Part shown: one piece after another, positions 8,682 through 18,286 of the stretch
Layout of the letters: each line of letters begins with the position of its first letter
Numbering within the stretch: position 1 is the stretch's first letter
Origin: Zoogloea sp.
GTDB lineage: Bacteria; Pseudomonadota; Gammaproteobacteria; Burkholderiales; Rhodocyclaceae
DNA length: 35,439 nucleotides
NCBI GenBank assembly: GCA_009026175.1
Contig: WBTZ01000046.1
Span: 1 to 35,439 of the forward strand
Direction: 5' to 3'
Made by a program: the position numbers and the translations under genes
Notes under the pieces: generated by a model
Seen by the model: only the letters and a program-made list of their open reading frames with translations
Databases searched by the model: none
What the model was told of the DNA's origin: nothing

Positions 8682-9272
8682 GTGCTGCCTCCATTCAATG
8701 CCTCCATGGTCTTGCCGCCATACATCGGCGAGTCCCCAACGACGTCGGCGACCATGTCTCCGTACAAAGTTGGGTTTCTGCAGTTCGTGCAGCAGTTCGC
8801 GACGTCCCGGCCTCGTGCCGAACTTCTAAATGGACTGATCGCGTACCGCGAAGCATTGCGTAACATCGGCATTACGCAAGGGTTTCAATGGTTCGATGGG
8901 AGTTTTGTTGAGGACGTTGAGCAGTCGCGAGGACGCCCCCCCGCTGACATCGACGTCGTCACCTTTGCTTATGGGCCGCGATACGACGATCCGGAAGCGT
9001 ATAGAGACTGGGTCCAGCAAAACAAAGCGCTATTTACCCCTTCCGAGACCAAACGGCTTCATAATTGCGATGCTTACTTCGTCGACTTGGGACGAGTGAG
9101 CCCCCACACCCTTGTAGACCATACGCGGTACTGGTTTGGGCTGTTCTCGCATCAGCGAGCGACAGCGCTGTGGAAGGGGATGGTGCAAGTGTCGATGGAC
9201 TCTGACGATATTGAGGCGAGGAAAGTGCTGCAGAACCTCCAGTTTGATGATCAGGAGGGCGACAATGCTTAG
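8682..9272 (+). CDS. DUF6932-like nucleotidyltransferase-fold protein, 196 aa
   Basis: The N-terminus LPPFNASMVLPPYIG matches the LPPFN...LPPG-I start I remember for DUF6932 proteins. Residues 68-94 contain WFDGSF followed after 14 residues by DID (G73, S74, D89, D91). That is the GS-x(n)-DxD active-site pattern of minimal nucleotidyltransferases. A conserved-looking SPY...FATSRPRAELLNGL precedes it. Length fits a stand-alone NTase domain. The start is the GTG at 8682, because the frame is closed at 8655 and the family motif begins at once. It reads opposite to the other element genes, has visibly lower G+C, and its 3' end overlaps the next gene by 8 bp. Substrate is unknown. Confidence 0.75.
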   Translation: MLPPFNASMVLPPYIGESPTTSATMSPYKVGFLQFVQQFATSRPRAELLNGLIAYREALRNIGITQGFQWFDGSFVEDVEQSRGRPPADIDVVTFAYGPRYDDPEAYRDWVQQNKALFTPSETKRLHNCDAYFVDLGRVSPHTLVDHTRYWFGLFSHQRATALWKGMVQVSMDSDDIEARKVLQNLQFDDQEGDNA

Positions 9273-10233
9273 GAAGCTCGAAGTTGACGCGCTGAAGGCG
9301 GATCTCTCAGCTGTAGACGGGATGCTTGCGTCCTTTACTGAGGACGAGGATCCAATCGGCTGGTATCAGTTCAGTGCCCGCAAGGAAGAAATCGAGCAGG
9401 CGCTGGATCAGATTGTCTCGCGTCCGCTCACCCATGCAGAACTGGGCGTGTTCTTTGGTGGGCGTCCCGTCCAAGGCTCCCGCGGCATCAACGCTGACTT
9501 CGCCGGTAAAGCGCTAGAGGATTTACAGGCGCTCGTTTCGAAGCGTTACTCTGGTCGTGAGTTTGGACGACTGGCCCAACGCGGACCGGTGCCGGGTGGC
9601 GACACGTCACATATGCTCGTAACGAACATCGTCCGTGGCTCCGTGGGTTTTGTGCTTGAGGAGTCGGGCACCGATGCCCAACTCCTCGAAACGCCTCTCA
9701 AAGAAGCTGTCGATGAAGTGGCTGACATTCTTTCGCGTGTCGGCGCTGACGACGAGGCCGTGTTTGAGGAAGCGGCCTCCGAGCTGGATGAGCGACTTCT
9801 GGTCACGCTTCGGCAGTTCTTTCAACGTCTTGACGAGTCCGGTGCGACGATGCGGGTAGTCGATGGCACGAGGGACTTTCTGCTTGATCGCCATGCAGTG
9901 TCGCGTGCGCGCGAGCGTACTCAGGCCATGGAAATTGAGGAGCGTGATGTCCAAATGACGGGCGTGCTGTACGTATTGCCGGAGTCGAAGCGGTTCGATC
10001 TCATCACGATGGTCGAAGGTCAGCGGGTGACCGTTAGAGGCAACGTAAGCACATCCGTGTTCCGTCAAATTCATGGCCAAGGCGACGACGAGCTACAGCC
10101 TGTCGATCCTCGCACTATCACTCAGACTCCGTGGGTCGTTGATATCAAGACCCGTGATTTAAAGGAGCGGAACCGGGCGCTAAGGCAGATACATACGCTG
10201 CAGCGGCTTGTGCGACCAGTGCCCGGTGGATAA
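9265..10233 (+). CDS. Unknown partner of the DUF6932-like protein, 322 aa
   Basis: The ATG at 9265 follows a perfect AGGAGG with 6-base spacing inside the end of the previous gene, and the two genes overlap by 8 bp, so they are translationally coupled. I do not recognise the family. Residues 1-50 look like a coiled coil. Residues about 55-135 contain ELGVFFGGRPVQGSRGI and NIVRGSVGFVLEES, with the look of a compact mixed fold. An acidic helical linker follows (about 140-205). The C-terminal part (about 215-320) alternates strands (TGVLYVLPESKRFDL, RVTVRGNVS) like a small beta domain. No signal peptide, membrane segment or catalytic motif is seen. A partner, antitoxin or target-recognition role is inferred from coupling only. 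Confidence 0.75.
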   Translation: MLRKLEVDALKADLSAVDGMLASFTEDEDPIGWYQFSARKEEIEQALDQIVSRPLTHAELGVFFGGRPVQGSRGINADFAGKALEDLQALVSKRYSGREFGRLAQRGPVPGGDTSHMLVTNIVRGSVGFVLEESGTDAQLLETPLKEAVDEVADILSRVGADDEAVFEEAASELDERLLVTLRQFFQRLDESGATMRVVDGTRDFLLDRHAVSRARERTQAMEIEERDVQMTGVLYVLPESKRFDLITMVEGQRVTVRGNVSTSVFRQIHGQGDDELQPVDPRTITQTPWVVDIKTRDLKERNRALRQIHTLQRLVRPVPGG

Positions 10234-10246
10234 CTAATGACTCGAA

Positions 10247-10272
10247 GCCGCCCCCGGGCGGCCGTTTCATTT
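10247..10272 (+). terminator. Terminator after the DUF6932 cassette
   Basis: GCCGCC-CCCG-GGCGGC forms a strong stem 13 bp after the stop codon, followed by CGTTTCATTT. It closes the two-gene plus-strand unit. Confidence 0.6.
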
Positions 10273-10534
10273 CATGGACCCCGTAGGGTTTGCTGCAACT
10301 CTGCGCCAACCCAAGAATCCCCGCGATTGGGCGATTCTTAGAGGGTGGCGTGGCAACAAACGGATCTTGGGACCCGGACTGGAAGGGCGGGAAGGCAGGC
10401 CCAGCAAGCCTTTCCAAGCAGAAGGATGAGGCTGGCCCGTGGAGCCTCGACGGGGGGAGCAGCGCGCACAAGGCACCTAGCGCCCCAGCCCCCTACACCG
10501 GTCCGCCCGACGTATCTACGCCTTACCCCTTCTG
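10273..10534. other. Non-coding gap between cassette and virion genes
   Basis: No credible gene is seen here. A hairpin AAGAATC-CCC...GGGC-GATTCTT lies at about 10311-10340. The open frames on both strands lack ribosome-binding sites and domain resemblance. The stretch lies 3' of both the plus-strand cassette and the leftward virion operon, so it is a convergent intergenic region. Confidence 0.5.
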
Positions 10535-12979
10535 CTACGGCGCCACTCTCTCCATATCCGGCCCCCGCTCCGGCATCCCCTGCCCTGGCTGCCACCAAAA
10601 CGACTGATCCCAATCTGCCTGCGCCCGCTGCTGCATCCGCGAGAGGTAGCCCGGTGACAGGTATTCCTGCAGATCCTGCAGGCCGGCGTGGTCGATGGCG
10701 GCCTTGGCATACCAGAGGTTCAGGAACGGCAGGTGGCTCTTGGCGAAGCGCAGCGCCTCGGCGCCGGCATGGGTCTCCTTGCCCTTGAGGGCTTCACCCG
10801 CGTTGCCCAGCGTCAGATCCAGGGCCTCGGCCCCGCTCCCCAGCACCGGGCCCAGCAGGCTCATCCAGTTGGGCACGCCGGCCCGGTTCTGGCCGCCCAT
10901 GCCGGTGTAGAGGATGTCGCCGAACACGCCGAAGCCACCGCCCTGGGTGAAGGCTGCAGCCCAGAACTTGGGCGTGTCCATCGGCCTCGGGTCCTTGCCC
11001 GACACCATGTCCTTCAGTTGCACCGCCAACGCCCCGAAGATCGTCAGGGACGACATCAGGCCGGCCGCGTAGGCAACCGAGGACACCTTGTCACCGTGCC
11101 GCCACTGCTCCACCGTGCGGCCCCAATGGCGCGAGATCATCGCCAGGGGGAAGCCCTTGAAGAGCGCGATGGAGCGCATCAGTTCGCCCTCGATGGTCCC
11201 CTTCTGCGTTCCCCGGGTGAGCGCGGCCCGGGTGTTCAGGTCCTGCGACAGGGATGCAAACTCGGACTCGTCGGCGATGAAGCCCAGAAGCCGGGACACG
11301 GCCCGGTTCTGATCGCGCAGGGACAGGCCCGCCGCGGCCAGCTCTGCGTCCGGGATAGCCCGGACGGCCTGCAGGGAGAGCATCTGGCTGCCGCGCCAGG
11401 TCTCGGGCTGGGCGAGATTCCAAACCTTGAAGTCGGTTTCCGTGATGCCGCGGGACGCCAGGCGCCACCGGTCGGCCTCCTCCAGGGCCTGCCACTCCAT
11501 GCGCGAGAGCTTGCCCAGGGCGCCCATCTGGGTGACGGAGAAGCCGCGCCGGATGGCGTCGGTCCAGGCCTCCAGCAGACTGGCCTTCATCGTCGCGTTG
11601 GCCAGCTTGGCCGTCCAGCCCTTGCCGATGTTCGACTCGGCCCACCGGTTCATGTCGCTGATCACCGACTCGGCGACGAGGCCGGCCCGGTTGGCGTAAT
11701 CCGCCGACTCCTTGCCGAAGGCCTTCACCAGGTTGGTGAGGGACTCCACGAAGCCCAGCCGGTTGAAGCCGGTGGTGATGAAGTAGGTCGGCAGGTCCGT
11801 GATGCTGGAAACGAAGGCGCTCCCCAGCTTGCCGAACACCTCGACATTGCGGGCGCCCTGGAACACCTCGGCCATGCGGACATTCACGGGATGGCCGGTG
11901 GTGCCGTTGAGCGCGTCCCACATGTCCTGCGTCCGAACCAGGTAGGGGCCGACGAGATCCGCGTCACCGCTCTTCCGGGCCGTATCGTGCAGGTATCGGA
12001 ACTGCGTCTCCGGGTTCGGCCCAAACTCCTCCACCAGGCCGATGTCCTTGGCGAGCCTGGCGACGTGGCCCTGCATCGCGGAGAGGACGCCGCCGCGGTT
12101 GTAGCTCGCCGCGTAGGTGAGATAGGACTCGGCGTCCTTGAAGTGCAGCACGCGCGCCTGGCTGCCGTGGTTGGCCCATAGGCTGCCGGTACGTTTCCCG
12201 GGCTCGATCTTGTTGGTCCCGCCCGATGCCAGGGTTTCCCACGCCTGCTCAAGTAACTCAACCATCTGGGTGTCGTTGTAGAGCACGCCCCGCTCATCGA
12301 TGTAGCGGGAGCGGTCCATGAGCGGCAGGATGTCCTTCACCCACCGCTCCTGCCCGGCCCGCAGCACTCGCACCGCGTCATGCGGCTGGGGGATGTAGCC
12401 GTAATCGAGTTTCCCCACGTCACCGCCGGCGGCGTTGAAGCGCTGGCGCATCGCCTCGACGGTATCCAGCCAGGCGCGGGCGCCCTTGGCCGCCACGGCA
12501 TCGCCCGTCCGCTCGCCGAAGATCTCGCGCACCAGCAGCGACGCCTGCCGGGAATCCTCGACCATGCCCAGGAACTTCGGATGCACGGCTTCCAGAGTGT
12601 CGATCAAGCCGGAGAAGTACTCGTTGGACACGCCCCGGATGAAGCGGCTGGCCTCATCGAGTACCCGGGCAACGGCCTGGAAAGGCTTGGCCCCGCCTTC
12701 GAGCAGGGAGGTGTAGCGGTTCATGGCTCGGTCGTGGGCCAGGATGGTGAGGGCGATGCGCTGCTTGCGCTTGCCGGCCTCGGCAATCAGCTCGTCACCG
12801 GCCACCCGGGCGGCGGCCTGCAGGCGCTCCTCCTGCGACATGGCACGCCAGGCCGGCGGATCCTGTCGGGCAATCTGCTTCATGCTGGCGATGATGCGGG
12901 CCTCGATGTCCTCGGCCTCCCGCTGGGTGATGCTGCGGCCAATGGCCTGGCCTACGGCCTCGATGCATTCGGGTCTCAT
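10535..12979 (-). CDS. Large phage internal virion protein, 814 aa
   Basis: The start MRPECIEAVGQAIGRSITQR at 12979 overlaps the upstream stop as ATGA, so it is preferred over the frame start at 12997. The protein is long, alpha-helical and Ala/Arg-rich. It has a hydrophobic stretch near residues 650-670 (YAAGLMSSLTIFGALAVQL) and aromatic-rich C-terminal repeats. Size, position last in a row of three large genes and composition match the internal or ejection proteins of BPP-1-, epsilon15- or Bcep22-like podoviruses. The specific homology is recalled, not searched. The ORF appears intact. Confidence 0.7.
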   Translation of the reverse strand: MRPECIEAVGQAIGRSITQREAEDIEARIIASMKQIARQDPPAWRAMSQEERLQAAARVAGDELIAEAGKRKQRIALTILAHDRAMNRYTSLLEGGAKPFQAVARVLDEASRFIRGVSNEYFSGLIDTLEAVHPKFLGMVEDSRQASLLVREIFGERTGDAVAAKGARAWLDTVEAMRQRFNAAGGDVGKLDYGYIPQPHDAVRVLRAGQERWVKDILPLMDRSRYIDERGVLYNDTQMVELLEQAWETLASGGTNKIEPGKRTGSLWANHGSQARVLHFKDAESYLTYAASYNRGGVLSAMQGHVARLAKDIGLVEEFGPNPETQFRYLHDTARKSGDADLVGPYLVRTQDMWDALNGTTGHPVNVRMAEVFQGARNVEVFGKLGSAFVSSITDLPTYFITTGFNRLGFVESLTNLVKAFGKESADYANRAGLVAESVISDMNRWAESNIGKGWTAKLANATMKASLLEAWTDAIRRGFSVTQMGALGKLSRMEWQALEEADRWRLASRGITETDFKVWNLAQPETWRGSQMLSLQAVRAIPDAELAAAGLSLRDQNRAVSRLLGFIADESEFASLSQDLNTRAALTRGTQKGTIEGELMRSIALFKGFPLAMISRHWGRTVEQWRHGDKVSSVAYAAGLMSSLTIFGALAVQLKDMVSGKDPRPMDTPKFWAAAFTQGGGFGVFGDILYTGMGGQNRAGVPNWMSLLGPVLGSGAEALDLTLGNAGEALKGKETHAGAEALRFAKSHLPFLNLWYAKAAIDHAGLQDLQEYLSPGYLSRMQQRAQADWDQSFWWQPGQGMPERGPDMERVAP

Positions 12980-14796
12980 GAATACCTCACTGCGCAATTC
13001 ACGGCCGCCTCGAAGGCGGCGCGTTCGGTCTTGGCGGTTGTCTCAACAGCGTCGGCCTGCTGGAGTAGATCGGCCATGCGGACTTCGCTGCCATCCTCCA
13101 GGCGCACCACCGCATCGGGCGTGCGGGCGGCGATCTCCGCGGCCCGGGCCTGCTCCGGTGTCGCCGGCTTGGCCTCGGGCTCAGCCGTGGCGCGCTCCTG
13201 CCGGCCAAGAATCTGACTCACAGCCTCCCGCACCTTGTCGAGGATGCCGGTCGGGTGGTCGCCCAGCGCCGGTTCCACCTCGCGGGCCATGGTCGTCGCA
13301 CTGGCATCAGCGGGTCCTGGCCGGGAGAATCCTTCGTAAGTTCGAATCTCACCGTGCCCAATTCCACGCAAGGACTGCGCGATCGGGCGCTCCTGGAAGC
13401 CTTGGCGGATGGCGTCGGCGCGTCCTTCCAGCGCAGCCAGGAAACGCTCCGGCAGCGTCCCCTGATCGAGCCGGGCCAGATCCTGCTCAGCCTGCGCAGC
13501 GCGGCGATTCATCTCGAGTTGCTGGTCAAGGCGCTCCGCCTGGGCCTCGAGGTCGGCGAGCTTCTCGGGCAGGGTTTTCCGTGCAGCGGCCTCCGCCTGC
13601 TTTCGAGAAAGCCCGGTGGCCTGCTGCGCCTTGGCTTCGTCGCGCATCGCGGTGTCAGCCCTCAGCGCCTCGATCCGCAGCTCAAGCGCCGCGCGCTCTT
13701 CAGTCATTCGGGCCACCGCACCAGCTTCCGCACGGCCACCAGCCTCGGCCGTCAGCTCCGTGCGGAGATCGGCGGTCATCCGGTCGAAAGCCATTGCCCG
13801 AGCACTCTCAAGGGTCGGAATGTCGGGCCCGACCATCTGGGCCACGCTCACCAGCTCGCCACGGTCCAGCTGCTCCCGGGCGCGGGCCTGGGCATCGTGG
13901 GCCACCGTCGCCGCCTCGATGTCCCCCGGACGGGTGAGCGTGTCGGCGTCGCGGGTCCGTGCCTCATTCATCACCAGCGCGGCAGCGTGCTCGTCCGGAG
14001 TGATCGTCCGCTCCCCTGCCCTGCCCCGGTGGAAGATGCCGCCGAATGCTGCGCCGGTGAGCGCCGACACGGCCAGGTTCACCGGGTCGAAGGGCTGATA
14101 CTGGGCCGCGATCTGCTCGTAGTCGGCATGCTCCAGGATTGCCCGGATGCCGCCGACCTCGGTCACGGTCATGGCCGGAGCCACCACAGCGCCGATTGCA
14201 GCACTCTGCAGCCGGGTGGCACCCAAGGCCGGCGGCACGATCATCGTTGCCGCGCCGGCCACACCGGAGACAAGGCCCGCAGTCGCGGCGGTGCCCTCAT
14301 CTGCGCCCTGGTCGGTCAGATCCTGCGCGCGCTTGATGCCGGTATCCAGGCCGAAGAGCGCCGGGCCGGCCGGGCCTGCGGCGGCGTAGGTGGTCATCTT
14401 GGCCACACCCGAGATCAACCCATGCACCACCTGACCAGCGATGCCGACCGACGCGGGATCGGGCGCATAACGCCGGGCCTGCTCCCGAAAGCCGCGGGCG
14501 GTTTCGCTGTTGCCCATCTGGTCGATGGTCTGCGCCTGGAGGGCGGTCGGCGCCGGCGCGGTGTCGCCATTCACCATCGCGTTCGTGGGGGCGTCCCGGT
14601 AGGCCGCCGCGTGCCCGTAGGCCTCCATGACGGCCGACCAGGCACTGGCCGACGTGTTGGCCGCATAGGGCAGCGCATCGGCCACGGCACTGCCGAATCC
14701 GCGCCATGCCCCCGGAGGCGTGGCCGGATCGGCCGGACGTTGCAGGATCTGGCCCAGGGACGCCGAGCGGGCATCGGGGAAGAGCTCGTCGTACAT
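12976..14796 (-). CDS. Phage internal virion/structural protein, 606 aa
   Basis: The ORF begins MYDELFPDARSASLGQILQR. A central hydrophobic Gly/Ala-rich stretch (about 150-215, e.g. AATAGLVSGVAGAATMIVPP) could interact with membrane during DNA ejection. Residues about 330-480 form a long charged coiled coil. It sits directly between the 871-codon frameshifted gene and the 814-residue gene in one leftward block, with its stop overlapping the next start as ATGA. No enzyme motif is seen. An ejection-protein role is inferred from position and composition. Confidence 0.65.
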   Translation of the reverse strand: MYDELFPDARSASLGQILQRPADPATPPGAWRGFGSAVADALPYAANTSASAWSAVMEAYGHAAAYRDAPTNAMVNGDTAPAPTALQAQTIDQMGNSETARGFREQARRYAPDPASVGIAGQVVHGLISGVAKMTTYAAAGPAGPALFGLDTGIKRAQDLTDQGADEGTAATAGLVSGVAGAATMIVPPALGATRLQSAAIGAVVAPAMTVTEVGGIRAILEHADYEQIAAQYQPFDPVNLAVSALTGAAFGGIFHRGRAGERTITPDEHAAALVMNEARTRDADTLTRPGDIEAATVAHDAQARAREQLDRGELVSVAQMVGPDIPTLESARAMAFDRMTADLRTELTAEAGGRAEAGAVARMTEERAALELRIEALRADTAMRDEAKAQQATGLSRKQAEAAARKTLPEKLADLEAQAERLDQQLEMNRRAAQAEQDLARLDQGTLPERFLAALEGRADAIRQGFQERPIAQSLRGIGHGEIRTYEGFSRPGPADASATTMAREVEPALGDHPTGILDKVREAVSQILGRQERATAEPEAKPATPEQARAAEIAARTPDAVVRLEDGSEVRMADLLQQADAVETTAKTERAAFEAAVNCAVRYS

Positions 14797-14797
14797 G

Positions 14798-17414
14798 TCA
14801 GCGCCCCACTTTCAGCACGAAGGGACTGCCATCGACCCGGCGCACGATGTCGCTGCCGGCGCGGACCAGATAGGAGCCATCACCGAAGGTCTGCAGCCGC
14901 GCGCCGGGGAGCATGCGGGCGAGGTCCTTGGCACCGATCTTCTGGCCGCCGGCCAGGTACTCGCCACCGGCAGCGGCGACGCCGGCCGGCACGCTCGTCC
15001 GGATGGCATCGGAGAACCGGGCATCGTCCCAGCCGTAGGGCTTGGCGATCCGCGCCCCGTTGAAGTCCATCAGGCCACCGGTGGCAAGGCGCATGGCCCG
15101 CTCCAGATCATCCGAACCCTCAGCCTTCAGCTTCGCGTAGATGCCCAGGCTGGCGTCGGCCGCTGCATCCCGGGCCAGGGGCGAGAGATACACGCCGTCC
15201 AGCTTGCTGAAGATCTGGGCCTTGATGCCGGTCTCCGCTGTGGCGTCGATCTTGGCGCGCTTTTCGGCCAACATCTCCTTGCCCTCGAGGTACAGGCGGG
15301 CGGTGGAGTTGCCGGCGGTGGTCTGGCGGGCCGCCAGAGCGCCGGCAATGGCCAGGGTGGAATCCTTGTCCTTGAGCTGCGCGGAGATCGACTGCATGCC
15401 AACCGGCCCCACCGAGGCCGCCACCTGACCGAGAACCCGGGCCTTATCGACGGCCTGCAGGCCACGGAGGTAGGTGCCGAACTGGTCGGCCTCGAAGTCG
15501 GTCATCACGCGCGGCGGCGTGCCGTAGTCACGGGAAATCCGCTCCATGGCCGCGCCACGGCTCGCCAGGTCGGTGGCCACCGTCTCGAAGTTGCCAAGGG
15601 GGTGGATGTTGTAGGCTGGATTGCTGAGCGCCACCTTGATCGGATCGTCCTGGCGGGCCTTGCGCACCTGCTCGACGGCCTTGCCGAGGATTTCGAAGTT
15701 CCGTTCGCGCGCCGCGAAGCCCTCGCCCGGCAGCGGCTTCGACTCCTCCAGCATTCGGCGCAGATCCGCCTCGGGCAACGTCTTGACCTGCTGCATCTGG
15801 TTGCCCAGCTGGGCAACGCCCTGCAGTTCCTGGTAGTGGGCCACGCCTTCGAGCTGCCCATAGGCGCGGATAAACTCGGCCTGACTGGGCGGATTGGTGG
15901 CCGTGCCGCGGGCGAGGTATTCAGCCTGCGCGTCACGGGCCCGGATGCTCACCGCGGCACGGACCGATTCCATGTCCTGATGCGCCTGGGCTTTGGCGAG
16001 CTGCAACACGCGGAGCTTCTGGTCGGGCGGGAGCGCATCGACGACCGGATTGCCGGTCTTGACCGCCGGGTCACGCCATGCGGCATTGTCAGCCGGGTTG
16101 CCGGCCGCCGTGGCGGGCGTTGCCGAGGCAGCAGGCGGCAGCGTTGCCGTGCCCTGGGCGGCGGCAAGGCCTAGGCTGATCTGCTGATCGGTATAGGGCT
16201 GGCGGCCGTTCTCGAAGCCGATGATGGCCTTGGTGATGCCCGTCAGCGTCTTGGCGTCGTGCAGGTCGATCTTTGCGTCCGGCGCCACGCCCACGGCCTT
16301 GGCCACCGTGGAGATGTAGGCCCGCGTGTCGTTCTCGCTGGCCGGCGCCCACCGGGAAATGATGCCTTCCACAGTGTCGATGCCGTGCTTGTCCTGGTAG
16401 GTCAGGAGGTTCTTGCCCAGCGCGCGGATGCCATGCTCCGGCGTGGCGAACGAGGCGAACCGCGCATCGGCGCCGGAGACTTCCCCCTCCCAGGGGCTCG
16501 AGCCCCTGATCAGGTTGCCTGGGTTGTTGTTCCGCTCACCTCGCGGGGAGCGACTCGGGGGAACTGGCGAGCCGTCCGCCGGGGGCATGGTCAGCATGCT
16601 GACGCCGCCGGCTGCGTTGATCTGGGCCGCGAGCACGGGCGCCGCATCGGTGAAGATGCTTGCGGCCGATCTGGTCCCGCACCAAGGGGGACATCTGGCT
16701 ACCGTTCTTCTGGAAGTCGGCGAGCGCGCCGGCCGGGTCAGTCTGCTGCCAGGCTTCGTACCGCTGCTTGTAGCCGGTGTCGGTGTATTGCTCGCGGCGC
16801 AGCCTGGTGGTGGATTCGTCCCAGCCATTCAGCCGGGCCTGCGCGTCCGCCTCGGAGTGAGCCATCTCCAGCGCTCTGGCGAAGGCCATAGGGTCGGCAG
16901 GCGTAGAGGCAGCTGCCCGAAGTGCCACCTCGGCGTGGTCTTGGCTGCTCTGAAGGCGCCACCGGTTGCGCTCCGCGTTGTAGTGCTTCGTGAGCGCCAG
17001 GGCCGTGGCATTCATGCGTTCCGCCAGAACAGGCTCCAGGAGCTGCTTCTCGCGCGGGTTTGTGGCGGCATTCAGCGTATCGGCGCGGATCTTCTCGGCG
17101 GCCCTCACCGCGTCCTGATAGCCATCGACCGCCGCCTTGCCTTGCTGGTTGAAGTAGCCGGAATCGGGGTCGTGCTGCAGGCCATTGAAGGCTTGCAGTG
17201 CCTGAGTGTCGCGGTTCTTCGCGGAGGCTCGGATGTTCTCCTCCTCGTTGATGGCGACGATCCGCGCCAGCTCGCCGCCGGCGTTCTCGACGGCTTGGCC
17301 CATCTGCATGGCTTGCTGGGGGGCGAAGTTGCGAGCCTGGGGCGCATCGAAGCGAGCATTCGACGGTCCGGCCGGCGCCACCTGGGGAGTGTCAAATCGC
17401 GGTACGGTCGGCAT
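14798..17414 (-). pseudogene. Phage internal virion protein with lysozyme-like segment, frameshifted
   Basis: Two overlapping frames together make one protein of about 871 residues. The N-terminal frame starts MPTVPRFDTPQVAPAGPSNA at 17414 (TGATG overlap with the previous gene) and stays sensible up to RDQIGRK. After one extra base at 16658 the sense resumes in the other frame with IFTDAAPVLAAQINAAGG. The second part contains NNNPGNLIRG...FASFATPEHGIRALGKNLLTY, a motif of phage structural lysozyme-like/tail-associated proteins, then a long helical region. It is the first large gene of the internal-virion block. Without the shift the family length would be normal, so this is a recent mutation, a sequencing error or, less likely, a programmed shift. 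Confidence 0.7.
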
Positions 17415-17758
17415 CAGACCCACCCTCTGAATCTGTCCGACGGATCGTAAGCGGGAGGATCCTGCCGGCCCTCATTCCAACGAATCAAGGTCACGCCCGA
17501 ATGCCTGAGGGGGTCCGGAGCGTCAGAGGGGTCCATCGGTGGATGTCCGAATGCGTGGGTAACAAACAGACGCATCAGTGCGTACTGCTCTCTGGCAGTG
17601 TCGGGCGACCAGTAGGCCCTCCCCTCAAAAACGGTATCGGGTGCAGGTAGGGCTCCATCCTCTCGCTTGTACCTCAGCGCGAGGACGTTGTCGCAGCCGA
17701 GATAGGCGGCCAGTTCCTCGTCGTTGAGGTAGGCATTGGCGTTGAATGGCGTGTCCAT
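17414..17758 (-). CDS. Phage structural-module protein, 114 aa
   Basis: The ORF starts MDTPFNANAYLNDEELAAYL with GGGAGG 10 bases upstream. It is acidic and rich in aromatic residues, with no signal peptide or membrane helix. It lies between a 70-residue ORF and the internal virion block, and its stop overlaps the next start as TGATG. Function is unknown; a minor virion or assembly role is inferred from location. Confidence 0.55.
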   Translation of the reverse strand: MDTPFNANAYLNDEELAAYLGCDNVLALRYKREDGALPAPDTVFEGRAYWSPDTAREQYALMRLFVTHAFGHPPMDPSDAPDPLRHSGVTLIRWNEGRQDPPAYDPSDRFRGWV

Positions 17759-17764
17759 TGAAAT

Positions 17765-17977
17765 CTAACCTCCCGGCACAGACGAGGGGCCCACCGCCTC
17801 GCCCTTGGGTTCGTTCGATTGGTCGGGCTCCAGGCCAAATATCTCGAACATGACGATGAGGGCTTCGCCGCGGATGGACTCAAGTACCTCCATGCCATGG
17901 CGATTGAAGGCCCGATTAAGGCGCTCCCTGGCCCGCTCTTCCTCCTGGGTAAGCGGCGGCTGATCGTGGGGGTTCAT
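17765..17977 (-). CDS. Small phage protein, 70 aa
   Basis: The ORF starts MNPHDQPPLTQEEERARERL and is mainly one charged helix. It starts one base after the upstream stop and sits in the structural module. Nothing further can be said about its role. Confidence 0.5.
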   Translation of the reverse strand: MNPHDQPPLTQEEERARERLNRAFNRHGMEVLESIRGEALIVMFEIFGLEPDQSNEPKGEAVGPSSVPGG

Positions 17978-17978
17978 T

Positions 17979-18284
17979 TCACTGCCCCAGAAGCGTGGAT
18001 TTGCCCAGCGTCAGGGCGGACGGATCCACACCGCTAGGGCCGGTCAGCATGGTCCCGGAAGCGCCGCCCTTGCCGGACAACATCGCCGAGGCCAGGGCAC
18101 CGGCTGCGTCGGGGCGCTTCTGGTTGGCCTTGTTGTTCGCCTCATCGGCGGCCATGGATGCAGCGTTGGCCTGGGCCAAGGCTTGGCGCTGGGCGCTGCG
18201 CTGCTGCTGGTCGGCGCGGTTGCCTGAATACGCTTGGTAGGCAGTGCCTGCAGCCATGACGGCCGCTACTGCTGAAAATCCCAT
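17979..18284 (-). CDS. Small phage structural-module protein, 101 aa
   Basis: The start MGFSAVAAVMAAGTAYQAYS at 18284 has a strong AAAGGAGG 7 bases upstream, so the TTG at 18290 is not needed. After a hydrophobic Ala-rich N-terminus the protein is a Gln/Ala/Asn-rich helix (about 20-60), then a Gly/Ser-rich tail. Proteins of this look commonly sit between the GNAT gene and the internal virion genes of podovirus-like prophages, matching the gene fragment just upstream. Confidence 0.6.
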   Translation of the reverse strand: MGFSAVAAVMAAGTAYQAYSGNRADQQQRSAQRQALAQANAASMAADEANNKANQKRPDAAGALASAMLSGKGGASGTMLTGPSGVDPSALTLGKSTLLGQ

Positions 18285-18286
18285 GA

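Noticed and set aside
10290-10788. Several open frames on both strands in the gap after the DUF6932 cassette.
   Set aside because: They lack ribosome-binding sites and family motifs; Pro/Arg/Ala-rich translations are typical of random GC-rich DNA.
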